From contig CM055113.1 in assembly GCA_029204225.1 (NCBI GenBank), forward strand, positions 31,732,383 to 31,796,382: a stretch of 64,000 nucleotides of DNA, given 5' to 3'. The position numbers and the translations under genes were made by a program. Position 1 is the first letter of the stretch; each line of letters starts with the position of its first letter. Origin of the DNA: Diphasiastrum complanatum. Its lineage: Eukaryota; Streptophyta; Lycopodiopsida; Lycopodiales; Lycopodiaceae. The notes under the pieces were generated by a model that searched no databases, was not told where the DNA came from, and saw only the letters and a program-made list of their open reading frames with translations. Positions 53,003 to 63,955 of the stretch are shown here, one piece after another.

Positions 53003-54903
53003 TGTTGGCAGTCTTCGTTAAAGAGGTGAATGAGATTGGAAGGGATGGTTGGCTCAGGTTCATTTGTGTCGTTCTTTTCTAGTTGGTCCCCTGGCACAGC
53101 TCTGACAACATAAGGTCTCCTACCATTATATAATAACACAAGGTTTATCCCTTTTGCCAAGAAGGCCACCACATGTTCGTTAAACCAGCTTAATCCCGAA
53201 ATAGCGACGAAGGCATCCATCTTCAAGATTGTGAACGTTAGTCGACTCTTCCAGGTTCCCAGGGAGATTGGTAAGTTGGTTGCCAATCTACAAGTGGTCA
53301 TTGTACCTTTCGCGGTCTCCACACAAATAGGAGTCACATTTTCTTCACATTGGATGTCCAATTCCCCTGTCAGTTTTTCTGACAAGTAGTTATGTGACGC
53401 CCCCAGGTCTACCATGAAGTAAATGATCATGCCTTGAATACGGCCTTCCAGGTACAATAACTTTGATCCTCTCGCAGGAGTCGCCATAAGATGTTCACGA
53501 TACGCCACAAGTGCCCCTATCTGTTGTAAGGCATTCAGGTCAGACTCCGTCAAATCCGTTTCTGGGTCCTCTTCGTCATCTTGTTCACCATCTTCTTGAT
53601 CAAATGCCTCTCTCTCCATCCTATCAAATCCTTCAATGGCAGCCATGATTTGCTTGTTCAATGGTTTGGGGCATGACCTCCAAGAGTGACCTTGCTGATG
53701 ACAGTTGAAGCAGCGCATGGAACTGCCCACTATTGGTGAGCTGTTGTTGTGACTAGCTGAAGGTCCAACATTGTTTTTTCTCTGGAACATGTTCCCTCCA
53801 TTGTTGCCTTGGTTGCCAAACCCTATTTTTGTTGGGAATTTGTTCACGCTCCTCGAGGCTTGGTTGCCATTTGAAGCCGAGTCCCCCCTTGAAAAGAAGC
53901 TCGGACTCGGTCTGGATCCACTTAATACTCTTGTTGAGGTTGTGGGAGCAGCTGGTGCCAATGTGCTCTCATAATCACAAACCATTTCAGCCGCTCGAAT
54001 AGTTGAATTGAAATCATGGGGCATGTAGCTGTCTATTGCACACCGGGTTCAAGACTGCATTCCAAACAAGAGTTAATGAGTTTTATCCGCCTCGGACATA
54101 TCTTCAATAACCCATACACTCTGTCTGAATACATTGAGGTACTCTCGCAATGTCCTTTTCTGTTTGAGCCCCGATAATTCTGTCCTCAATCTCATGTGGG
54201 AATCCTTTGGTATGAACTCCTCTCGTAACGCGGTTTTGAATGCGTCCCATGTCTGGAAATGCATTCCTGCCATCCGGTACCAGTTTGTAGTGTAGCCCTC
54301 AAAATATGCTAATGCCAAGTCTGTTCTTTCTTCCTCAAGAGTGTTCATCAGACGGAAGTAATGGTCCATGTGAAACAATCAAACTTTCACAATTCTAATG
54401 TCACGCTCTCTTTTGAAAGTAGGTGGTGCTTTTACTTTGGCAGTCTTCTTTGGGCCTTCCGTGTTTCGCACTCGTGGTTCTCTTGGTATCTGTGGAGGAG
54501 GCGCCACTGCATTCCCTCTAGTTGCCTCCAACTCTTCAAACCTGGCTTCGAGCTGTGTTAGCCCGTCTCTCATTTCTCTAGCAAAGTTAAATTAAGTAAG
54601 GTTCATGGTTCACAGGGATGTTCATTCTTTCCTCTCTGTTTGTCTGTCCTTCTTCACCTCACTAAGCATAGCCGTCATTGCGCTTGATAAGTATTGCCGC
54701 ATCTTCACTTCAAAGAGGTCTTGTTGCGCCTCTGCCAAGGGTTTGTCTCTTGGTGTAGGTTCAAAAGGGCCACCCATCTCTTCTTGGAGAGGCGCCACTG
54801 TGGAACGCATACGCTCTTTCTTTCTCGACTTGGACCTGGTGCCATCTTGATGCATGCGGGAGCTGTATTCTCGAGCTCGTAACTCATCAAGGTGGTCCTC
54901 CAT
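53003..54903 (-). pseudogene. G2 gag-protease polyprotein, broken by six stops
   Basis: One minus frame runs from 54903 (MEDHLDELRAREYSSRMHQD) to 52999. It has a Lys/Arg-rich region, a coiled coil (MRDGLTQLEARFEELEATRG), gag (HMDHYFRLMNTLEEERTDLA, WDAFKTALREEFIPK, LREYLNVFRQSV), a CCHC knuckle (CFNCHQQGHSWRSC) and a retropepsin-like domain (YFMVDLGASHNYLS, LTFTILKMDAF). Stops begin at 54624, 54612, 54594, 54381, 54075 and 54051 (TGA, TGA, TAA, TGA, TAA, TGA), with no frameshift. The protease motif is D-L-G-A rather than D-S/T-G-A, in this copy and in G4. Gag would form particles and the protease would process them. No polymerase follows. Confidence 0.8.
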
Positions 54904-55724
54904 TATAGTAAGAGGTGTACTTCCAACAGATTATCACCTCATTCCTTTAAAAAAAATTTGAAACTCTCCCTTCTGTCGGCCGGGCCCCACAGCTCTCTTT
55001 TCTTCTTTATTAAATCAGCTTCAATGAAAATATCCCCTCCTCAAACTTAGCACGCCCACATCACCTGAGAGCCAAGTAGGAACCAGGTCATTTGTGTCCA
55101 AGCAAGCACACAACAAACAGAACATACCAACCAAAGCAAACATAGAGGATCCCTCTCAAGCCACAAGCCCCCCTGAGACCGGACGTAGGACCTTTGCCTA
55201 GCCACGTCCACACAAATCTATCATAGAATTAGCCCACGGGGAAACATCCATCCAACCATCCGTGCTTTCACTATTAAGCAGCACATTGCCTCAGTCACGC
55301 CCCACCACTTTTTGGTCGATAGCCCTTATAGCTAAACGATCGGCAGCTATCCCACGCCGGCAGCTAACTACCCGTGCTTTACACCTGAATTCGAGCAGCA
55401 TCTCTGTATCAATGGTTAACCCGCACAGTTCGAATATGTTGTCCCGCACCCCACAAGGTACAGACTGTGCTTTCACCAACCTAATGGCAGCACATTGCCT
55501 CATATGTCCTACGTGCAGACGGCACCAGGCCCGAACCACGGGAACTGACCGTGCTTACACCTCAAGGGCAGCACCTTGCCTCATCAAGTCCTCCATTTTG
55601 TCGACCACCTCGACCGTGGACGCACCCGTGCTTACACTGTGGGCAGCACCTTGTGCAACGGTTGTCCTGACAAATCCCAAAACGTGGCCATCCTTGTGAG
55701 ACTTGCGTAGCTGATCGGCTAGTC
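54904..55724 (-). repeat. G2 leader with repeat units
   Basis: It contains one full unit (gtcgatagcccttatagcta on the plus strand at about 55316) of the array seen at 63.1-63.7 kb. Three shorter units based on ccgtgctt(a/t)ca-(n)-gcagcac(a/c)ttgcctca follow to about 55655. Short frames here are not coding. Confidence 0.7.
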
Positions 55725-55737
55725 GGCTCTGATACCA
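55724..55737 (-). promoter_or_regulatory. Primer-binding site of G2
   Basis: The minus strand reads tggtatcagagccg, two bases after the LTR end. Confidence 0.88.
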
Positions 55738-55739
55738 CA

Positions 55740-56649
55740 TGTTGCGCCGGCGCCTCAAAGGGCGCTGGGACTTGAGTAGTTTTCCCAACACGCGCTTAAG
55801 TCTAACGTTCATCCATCATTCACTTACGTAAAAGCCAACTCAGAAACATAACAAGCTTAACCATTCAGACTTAGGAAAACTGGAATCCCAACCAACCCGA
55901 AAGCCAACTCAGAATTCGTCCCCAAAAGGTAACCAAAGGCAAAGACAAGCCACACATGAAACCCAAGGCATAGTGGTCGCCAAACTGACCAATTGGCATA
56001 GCGGCAAGCCCCATGTCGATGACAGGGACCCTTAGGCACCGGCGACGCAAAAAGGTTGTAGTAAGGGTCCTTCCACTTGGACCAGTCCCAGAGGCAAAAC
56101 CGAAATGGTAATCATCCCCAAGGATCAACTTTATTAGATTTTGAAGAGGTTACATTCATACATAAACTGACCGGTCTCGGAGCCACCAACACGTGCTGGA
56201 CATTGTGCCTGGCTCGTGCTGGTAGAGGGAGCTGAGACCTGGCGACTGGATTCCTGGCACTGGTTGAGCTGCCCAAGTTTTTGTCTGCCGGACTCCCCCT
56301 ATAGTTCTGCTGTGATTCGGCGCACCCCCTCTGGTTTGAAACATAGTGCTTTCTGGTAAAGCACGCTTTTTAGGACTTAGTTTTTAGTTTGCTAATTAAG
56401 CCTGGCAGAATCAGTCTGGCTCCTAGACATGGCTCCCGGGAGCCGTCCCGGCGGCCGAATCAACTTGCTTTCCTTACTAGACCATGACTCGAGCTCCAGA
56501 GCTAGCTCATGACTTGTGACTACTTGATTGGCTCACCACAAGTCGGAGGCTCAGTCCTTGACATTCTAACTTGCTCTAGGACCTTAGAGAGTGTCACCCC
56601 TTTGAGTCTTACAGGGCACGCTGGGTGCACCCGAGTCAGCTTTACAAGA
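55740..56649 (-). repeat. 5' LTR of G2
   Basis: The minus strand runs from t(c)ttgtaaagctgac at 56649 (TG changed to TC) to ggcgcaaca at 55740. It aligns along its length with the G1 3' LTR at 6381-7293, with a modest number of differences and small indels. Confidence 0.85.
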
Positions 56650-57151
56650 CGCCCCCATCAATCTGAACTCCCTTGATATTCAACCCTTGAATATCAATTT
56701 CTAGCGTTGGAACAATATTTTGCTCAGTGGATTGAACAATCGCATTAACTGGCATAGGAGAAAGTCCCTCCGATATTTTGAATCCTGGTATTTTTGCCTA
56801 TATAGATTCCGCTAAATGAGGTGCGATCTGCATCAATTGGCCCACTGTCACCTGAAATTTATAGTTATGCACAAACTCAACGATCTGTTCCGCCATGACA
56901 TCCACCAACTCACGGGAGGAATTGGGTCCTTGTGGCTGGTGTAACTGCTCTAGTACATTTTGAGTAACTTTGGCCATTTGACCAATATCGGAGTTAACAA
57001 TCCGACTGGTGCTTGGTCCAACGTCTTCCACACCTTCCTCCTGAATCGGTGCCTTTCTATTACCCTTGTGTCGAGTGACCGCTTGTACGTCGGTTAATGG
57101 TGGTTCTTCCACTGTAATATCACAAGATGTGAATGTCAAATGATTTGTCAA
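56650..57151 (-). pseudogene. Ty3/gypsy pre-protease region, interrupted by G2
   Basis: The minus frame from 57151 has DVQAVTRHKGNRKAPIQEEG, VTVGQLMQIAPHLAESI, a TAG where Gln fits, then FKISEGLSPMPVNAIVQS and IQGLNIKGVQIDGG, the last residues before the catalytic Asp-Gly region of a gypsy protease. It ends at the G2 LTR in the bases gggcg. The complementary half begins at 7294 with gggcg and continues A-G-V-N-I-I-S. Confidence 0.75.
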
Positions 57152-57289
57152 ATGGAAATGGATTTGTTATAATTTGTTCCATCATTATACTTGTAACTCA
57201 ATAGGACCCCAAGCAAGCCCCTCATGACTGGTACTCTAGGATAGATGACTATCTTAGCAACAAAGGTTAGGTCAAGAGTACAACATATT

Positions 57290-58265
57290 GTACTTATACA
57301 TTGTGATGGTGAGATTTTGATTCTAGTTTTGTATGTGAACAATTTGAATATTCTTGTTGATAGAGTTAAGAGAAGCTCATCGCTTGAGTTTGAGATAAAA
57401 GACGTAGGAAAGCTATATGTTTGAGCATAGAGATATGGAGGCAAGGTGATAACACGTTTGTGAATTAGAGCAATTATGTTTGTGAATGGCTTTATATATT
57501 CAATATGCTAGATTGCAAGCTGCCCAATTGAGACAAACTTGAAACTTCATTCAATAAAAACAAAAGACAAATAATTGAGACATTGTTTAGATGACATGTG
57601 GGAAGTCTCACCTACGCAAAAGTCACAACACCCATTTTTTATGATGTGGCAATATTAGTCAATTTATGGCAAATCTTCGACAGTCACATTGACATGCAAC
57701 AAAAAGAGTCTGACACAATTTGAAGGTCGTGTTTGATTTTGGGTCAAGGTATGAAAAGTGTTTAGATTTCACTCTACAAGAATTTTGGGCTAAGGTATGA
57801 AAAGTGTTCAGATTTCACTCTACAAGAATTTTGTGATGCTAACTGGACAAATAATATAGAAAACTCATTTTGGGCTAAGCCTATGAAAACTGTTTAGATT
57901 TCTCTCTACAAGAATTTTATGATGGTAACTGGACAAATGATATAGAAAAATATCAATCTGTTTCCAAATATGTATTTGCTCTCAATTCTGCAACAATATC
58001 TTGGGCTAATATGAAGCAACCAATGGTTGCATTATCTTCAACTAAAGTGGAGTACAAGACAACTTGGTTGCACATATTGCTTGTAGAGTGTCAAGAGGTG
58101 CAAGGTAGATCCACAACCATTTCATTCATGATAAATTCAAGCAAAAGAAGTGGATTTGCACAAACTAGCAAGTTGCAAATATATTGAATAAGAGTCTTAA
58201 TAGAGATAAATTTGAAAATTTATGATGTATGCTTGCCAAAAAGCCATTAAGGAGGAGTAATATTG
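57290..58265 (+). pseudogene. Copia reverse transcriptase end and RNase H remnant
   Basis: The plus strand has EILILVLYVNN (the YVDD box changed to YVNN) near 57325 and SSLEFEIKDVGKLYV. After a repetitive segment, RNase H follows with NSATISWANMKQPMVALSST and KVEYKTTW near 58000. It ends at a polypurine-like aaggaggag at about 58250. Frames are short and broken. Confidence 0.7.
57738..57945 (+). repeat. Three tandem copies of a block inside the RNase H region
   Basis: The block ggtatgaaaagtgtttagat followed by ttc(a/t)ctctacaagaatttt recurs at about 57746, 57795 and 57880, the last two with an aactggacaaat-atatagaaaa extension. It encodes repeated EKC-DFTLQEF-like residues. Confidence 0.8.
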
Positions 58266-60060
58266 GATATTTAATGGGAAGTAATGCTTAGCTGGACTTG
58301 TACATTGTATATTACAAAGATAGCATGTGCTGACACGGTAGGGTAGGAATTGCTTAGTAGTTGTCTTCCAAAGATTTCTACCATTTCTCCACTATATTCT
58401 CATTTTAAATAGTGTGGTTTTATGGATTCAGAGTTTATGGTTGTATTGTGTGTGCTTTTGTGAGTATATATTGTTGTTATCTTATTGGGATTATAGGTGA
58501 ATACATTGATCAACATTGTATTGTCACCTTCATATTGTAGTTATCACTACTTCTACATCACATGTTTGGATTTCATAATTGGCTGTCAATCTAGTAGTAT
58601 ACCTTTAGCTTACCATTTTGAGCTATTATTAATCTAGTTATCATTACTTTTCTATATCACATTTTTAAATTTATGATTGGTTTGATCTATTTATACACAT
58701 TTAGCTAATTTTATAATTATGGAATGTATCGCTTTGTATTTTATAAGCCATCTAGTAATGGTGTTATTTGAACGTAAAGGCCATGTTGGCATTTTACTTC
58801 ATGTTTGAAGTGGATTAAATCATGCAAAAAACTTCATTTTTGCGGAAATTAAGGTTTTTGAAAAATGACCATAAAATAAAATGTAAAGTAAATTATCATT
58901 TGTGGAAGCTTACATGCGAAACACTATGAAATGTTGGAAGTCCATAAAACTTTTTAGAAGTAGTTTAACTCATATAATGTCCTTAAAAATTTTGGGACAG
59001 CACATCACACATAAAAATCAAAATCTATTTGTCATAAAAAAAAATTTCAGCCATAATATAAAATGCCAAATAAATCCTTTATGCTTGAAAAAAGTCTTAG
59101 GGTGCTTTACACCTGGTTTAACGGTCGTTCAATTATGGCTCGACCTAATGGCCTCACCATAATTTTACAGCCGTTTTACTAGGTGTAGACGTCACTAAAA
59201 AGACCATTCCCCAAAAGGTTCATGGTCCATATTATTTTAGCTTGGGATTTCTCTACATATTACACGCCATTAATACTTGGGATCCTTAGCTAATCAATTT
59301 GGCTTGGAGTATGTCTATCTTGTGTCCTCTAGTGATATAATCTTGGCCTAAACAAGTGGCACTCTTGGTCTAGACAATTGGCATACTATTATGTTTTATT
59401 CTAATTCAATGCTTTCATCATGTGCTTCATATTCTTTCCTTTATTAACATTTGTCGTCCGATTAAGCGGATGTCACTTCCATGTGTAAACAAGAAACTTG
59501 GGATAATAATTATTATCATTCCTCACCCATTCAAATATCATAATGTATGTGGATGTAATTAAAAACCACCTTCAAAGACAATTTGCATGTGCCTCTATGC
59601 CATTTACATATTTCACCAAAATTCTCATGTGGACAATCAATGAATGGACACCACGGAGCACATGCACATGTGCTATGCAGCTAGCTCGCAAAGACATTTC
59701 CAATTCCAAGAAAAATAGTAACCATATAAAAAACCCTCACTAAGTATTACAGAGCTTAAGGCCCTCTCTCCATCGAGTCTTCAAAGACATGAAATTTTTT
59801 TTAAGGACAAATTTGACATTGTATTGGAAACCCCTTGTATCTTGGGCCCCCATGTTCACAGCACTAAGGTGACATAAGACATGATTTTAGTCAGAGCCCT
59901 TCATTCATTATTGATTAGTGGGCACTAAATTATGGAAGTAAGATGCAATCTTGGCCTATCTAGACCCTAGGGTTGTTATGACAATGCACCCTCATTCTCA
60001 CGAAATGGTCTAGAGAATCTAGAATCTCATTAAGGCCATTTCAGACTAGCAACAAGTCCC
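58266..60060. other. Unrecognised AT-rich region
   Basis: The first part (about 58260-58730) may be the 3' LTR of the preceding copia remnant, because it follows a polypurine-like tract, but I cannot see its end. No domain is readable further on. The plus frames at 58902-59162 and 59543-59743 look incidental. Confidence 0.35.
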
Positions 60061-60123
60061 TTCGATTGGCTTCGTGACTTGCAGCCCATTTTTTAAACTT
60101 TGGCAAGTGAGTTAACGAGCAAT

Positions 60124-60406
60124 TGTAGCGTAGGCATCCCAAAGGGAGCCGGGAACCACGACTTGAGCTTCCCAGCCTTCAACTCTTGCCATCCAAACCC
60201 ACTTGACATACAAGCAGCCAACTTGCCAACAACGATCAGACTTAACCAACTTGAAGTTCCGAAAACCAACATTGAGAACCTGGCACCATGCCAGATCGGG
60301 AGTCTCAATGTGGGTGACTTCCCTCCAAGCAAGCCGCTCGACATACATCAAACTGAACCAACTCGAAGCTTCGTTACAAACGAGTAACATCCATTCCAAG
60401 CAAGCG
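60124..60406 (-). repeat. 3' LTR fragment of G4
   Basis: The minus strand ends ggctccctttgggatgcct-acgctaca at 60124. Its upstream side joins directly to the tail-repeat coding sequence at about 60406, so the LTR start, polypurine tract and 3' internal region are lost. Confidence 0.7.
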
Positions 60407-61397
60407 GCACTTGAATTCACCTTTGATGTAGAAACTGCAGGCAATGTTGGCTCCATTTGGTCCCGTGTCAGCTGGTTTGTCACTGTTGGTTGTCCTTCGT
60501 TACAGAGGTGAATGAGATTGGGAGGGATGGTTGGCTCAGGTTCATTTGTGTCGTTCTTTTCTAGTTGGTCTCCTGGCACAACTCTGACGACACAAGGTCT
60601 CCTACCATTATATAATAACACAAGGTTAACCCCTTTTGCCAAGAAGGCCACCACATGTTCGTTAAATTAGCTTAATCCCAAAATAGCGTCAAAGGAATCC
60701 ATCTTCAAGATTGTGAACGTTAGTCGATTTTTCCAGGTTCCCAGGAAGATTGGTAAGTTGATTGCCAATCTACAAGTGGTCATTGTACCTTTCGCAGTCT
60801 CCACACAAATAGGAGTCACATTTTTTTCACATTTGATGTCCAATTCCCCTGTCAGTTTTTCTGACAAGTAGTTATGTGACGCCCCCAGGTCTACCATGAA
60901 GTAAATGATCCTGCCTTGAATACAGCCTTTCAGGTACAATAACTTTGATCCTCTCACAGGAGTCGCCATGAGATGTTCACGATATGCCGCCAGTGCCCCT
61001 ATCTGTTGTAAGACATTCAGGTCAGACTCCGTCAAATCCGTTTCTGGATCCTCTTCGTCATCATGTTCACCATCTTCTTGATCAAATGCGTCTCTCTCCA
61101 TCCTATCAAATCCTTCAATGGCAGCCATGATTTGCTTGTTCAATGGTTTGGGGCATGACCTCCAAGAGTGACTTTGCTGATGACAGCTGAAGCAGCGTAT
61201 AGAACTGCCCACTGTTGGTGAGCTGTTGTTGTGACTAGCTGAAGGTCCAACATTGTTTCTTCTCTGGAACATGTTCCCTCCATTGTGGCCTTGGTTGCCA
61301 AACCCTGTTTTTGTTGGGAATTTGTTCACGCTACTCGAGGCTTGGTTGCCATTTGAAGGTGAGTCCCCCCTTGAAAAGAAGCTCGGACTCGGTCTGC
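60407..61397 (-). pseudogene. G4 gag (C-terminal) and protease
   Basis: The minus frame has PSPSFFSRGDSPSNGNQASS, the knuckle CFSCHQQSHSWRSC, a long acidic spacer (QEDGEHDDEEDPETDLTESD), the protease-like FMVDLGASHNYLS and TFTILKMDSFDAILGLS. A TAA near 60667 replaces the Trp codon of G2. The frame then continues FNEHVVAFLAKGVNLVLLYN to the first tail repeat. The frame into the inverted LTR upstream is accidental. Confidence 0.78.
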
Positions 61398-61604
61398 TTG
61401 GAGGGAAGTCACCCACATCGGGACCCCCGATCCGGCATGGCGCCAGGTTGATCTCAATGTTGGTTTTCGGAACTTCAAGTTGGTTAAGTCTGATCATTGT
61501 TGGCGAGTTGGCTGCTTGTATGTCAAGTGGGTTTGGATGGCAAGAGTTGAAGGCTGGGAAGCTAAGTCGTGTTTTCCGGCTCCCTTTGGGATGCCTGCGC
61601 TATA
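61398..61604 (+). repeat. Inverted LTR fragment inside G4
   Basis: This plus-strand piece (cttggagggaagtcaccca to tgcctgcgctata) is the inverse of 60124-60340. It places gag-protease between two LTR pieces in opposite orientation. Confidence 0.8.
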
Positions 61605-63080
61605 GCTCCCTGAGCTCCAGATTTGATCAGTTCTGCACAGGTATCAAGGCTCCCTGAGCCAAAGGATTTATTGTTTGATTGCCCACTTTATGGTCCACTC
61701 CGTGCCTTGTTGCTTCTGCACCTTGATTTCTCTCTTTGTCCCAGCCTGATCTTGATACTTTTCCTTCTTGGCTCTTTAAGGTAGGCAAAGATTGAGTACT
61801 CCGCAATGCACCTCTCACTTAGCTTGAAGTAGCTCTTTGAATCAGCCCAAATGTAACCATTGACCTCGTGGAGAGACAAAGGGTCGCACCAGTTTGATCC
61901 GCATACGAACTATCTCTTTGCGTTTGTTTGAAGCACCATGTCCGTCGCGCAAAACTTGACTTTCACAATTCCATCACTGGTCAATTACCTCACAGTCAAA
62001 ACAAGAAGTATACATCGAACTTGGCTTCAAGTAGCTCTCTTTGAATCAGACACATGCACCAGAGTTTGCACTAGTCCGATCTCAACACGAACTGTCCCTT
62101 AGCGTCCGTTTGAAATACCAAGTCTCTCATGCAAGACTCAACTTTCACAGTTCCTTCATTGATCAGTTGTCTTACACGTAACACAAGCCAACGTACTCAT
62201 ATGTTTCCTCATCATTGCTGGTCCAGAGAAAGCCTATAACAAGCTCTCCTTTCCACAACAAAAACTTGTCAGCTTATTAGGTCCAAAGTTTGCCAGTCTC
62301 CTCGTGTGAGTATGGCTAGGTCACCTTGAATTTGCTCCCGTTTTGATCAACTTTCATTCAAAATTTGCCCCAAGAGAGAGGTGTGTGTGATAGTTCCCCT
62401 CCACTTATAAAATCAGCTGATCGGACTTAGAGTAGAGTTCTTCGGACAAAAGGCCTTTCCAATACTTTGCTTCCCATCTGCCAAGATTATGGCTCGATCC
62501 AACTTGTTGCCAATCTCTAAAGAGGATCCTAGTCTTTCCCCTTTGAGGAAAAACCCAACTGATACTGGATATCACCCATGCTCAGTGAGTTTCAGTTCCG
62601 AAGGTGGCCGTCCCAAATGAAGACCAACTGCTCCACAGAAGATCTCCCCTGAAATTGCCCTTTCCAACTTTTGACTTCCTGCTTGCATCTGGTGGGCGTT
62701 GTCGCAAATGAAACTAACCCAAGAAACAGGCTAGCCATCCATCCTTTGCAAACATTGAGTCGTTTCGTTGTCGTTCACGTGCGAGTACTTGAACTGCAAA
62801 TCCGCCCCACAGATTCTGTAGTCCTCTTTGTTTGATGGTATCAGCTTTCAAAAGAAAGGTTCCTTCTCGAGCCATCAGCTCCTTGTATCACAAGCAATCA
62901 TGCAAACCAGGCAAAGCATGAGTACTAAGACTCACCACGAATACATACAAATAAGACACTCAGACAGGTTTACTAACAAGTAACAAAGACAAGGTCCCCC
63001 TTTGAGATGGTCCTGCCAACGGTCCTTTGCTTGGCCGCGCCCATACAAATCGATCACAGAATCAGTCCACATAGGACACC
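61605..63080. other. Unrecognised insert in G4 with a tandem duplication
   Basis: Between 61819 and 62180 a block of about 200 bp is present twice. Shared landmarks are aagtagctct-tttgaatcag, gcaccag-gtttg, cgaact-tc-ctt-gcgt and acttcacagttcc-tca-tggtca-tt. There are no readable domains. It is not present in G2, so it is an insertion or a different leader. Confidence 0.5.
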
Positions 63081-63083
63081 TCT

Positions 63084-63955
63084 CCAACTATCCATGCTTT
63101 CACCATTGACAGCACATTGCCTCAGTCACGCCCCACCACTTTTTGGTCGATAGCCCTTATAGCTAAACGATCGGCAGCTATCCTTGAATATACCACCCTT
63201 GTGGACGCACCCGTGCTTTCACCGTTAGGTAGCACATTGCCTCAGTAATGCGCCCACCAAATCTAGTCGATAGCCCTTATAGCTAAACGATCGGCAACAT
63301 ACCACCCCAATCGTGGACGCACCCGTGCTTTTACTATTAGGCAGCACATTGCCTCAGTAACGCCCTCACCAAATTTGGTCGATAGCCCTTATAGCTAAAC
63401 GAACGATAGCTATCCTTGAATATACCACCCCCGTGGACACACCCGTGCTTTCACCGTTAGGCAGCACATTGCCTCAGTAACGCCCCCACCAAATCTAGTC
63501 GATAGCCCTTATAGCTAAACGATAGGCAACATATCACCCCAATCGTGGACGCACCCGTGCTTTCACCATTAGGCAGCACATTGACTCAGTAATGCCCCCA
63601 CCAAATTTGGTCGATAGCCTTTATAGCTAAACGAACGGTGGCTATCGCGAATATGTCACCCCGCACCCCACAAGGCACAGACCGTGCTTACACCAACCTA
63701 ATGCAGCACATTGCCTCATTTGTCCTACGTCCAGACGGCGCCAGGCCCGAACCGTGGAAACTGACCGTGCTTACACCTCAAGGGCAGCACCTTGACTCAT
63801 CAAGCCCCCGTTCTGCCGACCACCCCGACCGTGGACGCACCCGTGCTTACACTGTGGGCAGCACCTTGCACAACAGTTGTTTTGATGAACCCCAAACAGT
63901 GGCCATTTCCGTGAGATCCGCATAGTTGACCGGCCAGTCAGCTCTGATACCACAT
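63084..63955 (-). repeat. G4 leader array: five units of about 115 bp in an alternating A/B order, then shorter units
   Basis: Units start at ccgtgctt(t) near 63084, 63209, 63323, 63442 and 63555. Each contains gcagcacattgcctcagta and gtcgatagcccttatagcta. Units 1, 3 and 5 carry agctatcc/tgaatat-accacc ends. Units 2 and 4 carry aacat-accaccccaatcg. Three shortened units follow to 63870, as in G2. Confidence 0.85.
63939..63952 (-). promoter_or_regulatory. Primer-binding site of G4
   Basis: The minus strand reads tggtatcagagctg, two bases after the LTR end at 63955. Confidence 0.85.

Larger units (their letters stand above)
52209..56649 (-). mobile_element. G-family element, copy G2 (gag-protease only)
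   Basis: It has a 5' LTR at 56649-55740, primer site, repeat-bearing leader, gag-protease frame, 44-residue tail repeats, polypurine tract, and the first 144 bp of a 3' LTR that is cut at 52209. Only about 4.4 kb long, it has no reverse transcriptase, RNase H or integrase. It lies in a gypsy protease gene with gggcg next to its 5' LTR. Confidence 0.85.

Noticed and set aside
55262-55699. Plus-strand frame of 145 residues in the G2 leader
   Set aside because: It lies antisense in the non-coding leader, its composition follows the repeat units, and the corresponding frame is not kept in G4.
61253-61657. Plus-strand frame spanning the inverted LTR and antisense gag of G4
   Set aside because: It is an accidental fusion of antisense sequences.
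63084-63680. CRISPR-like array
   Set aside because: The units are contiguous tandem repeats of about 115 bp without unique spacers, inside a plant retrotransposon leader.
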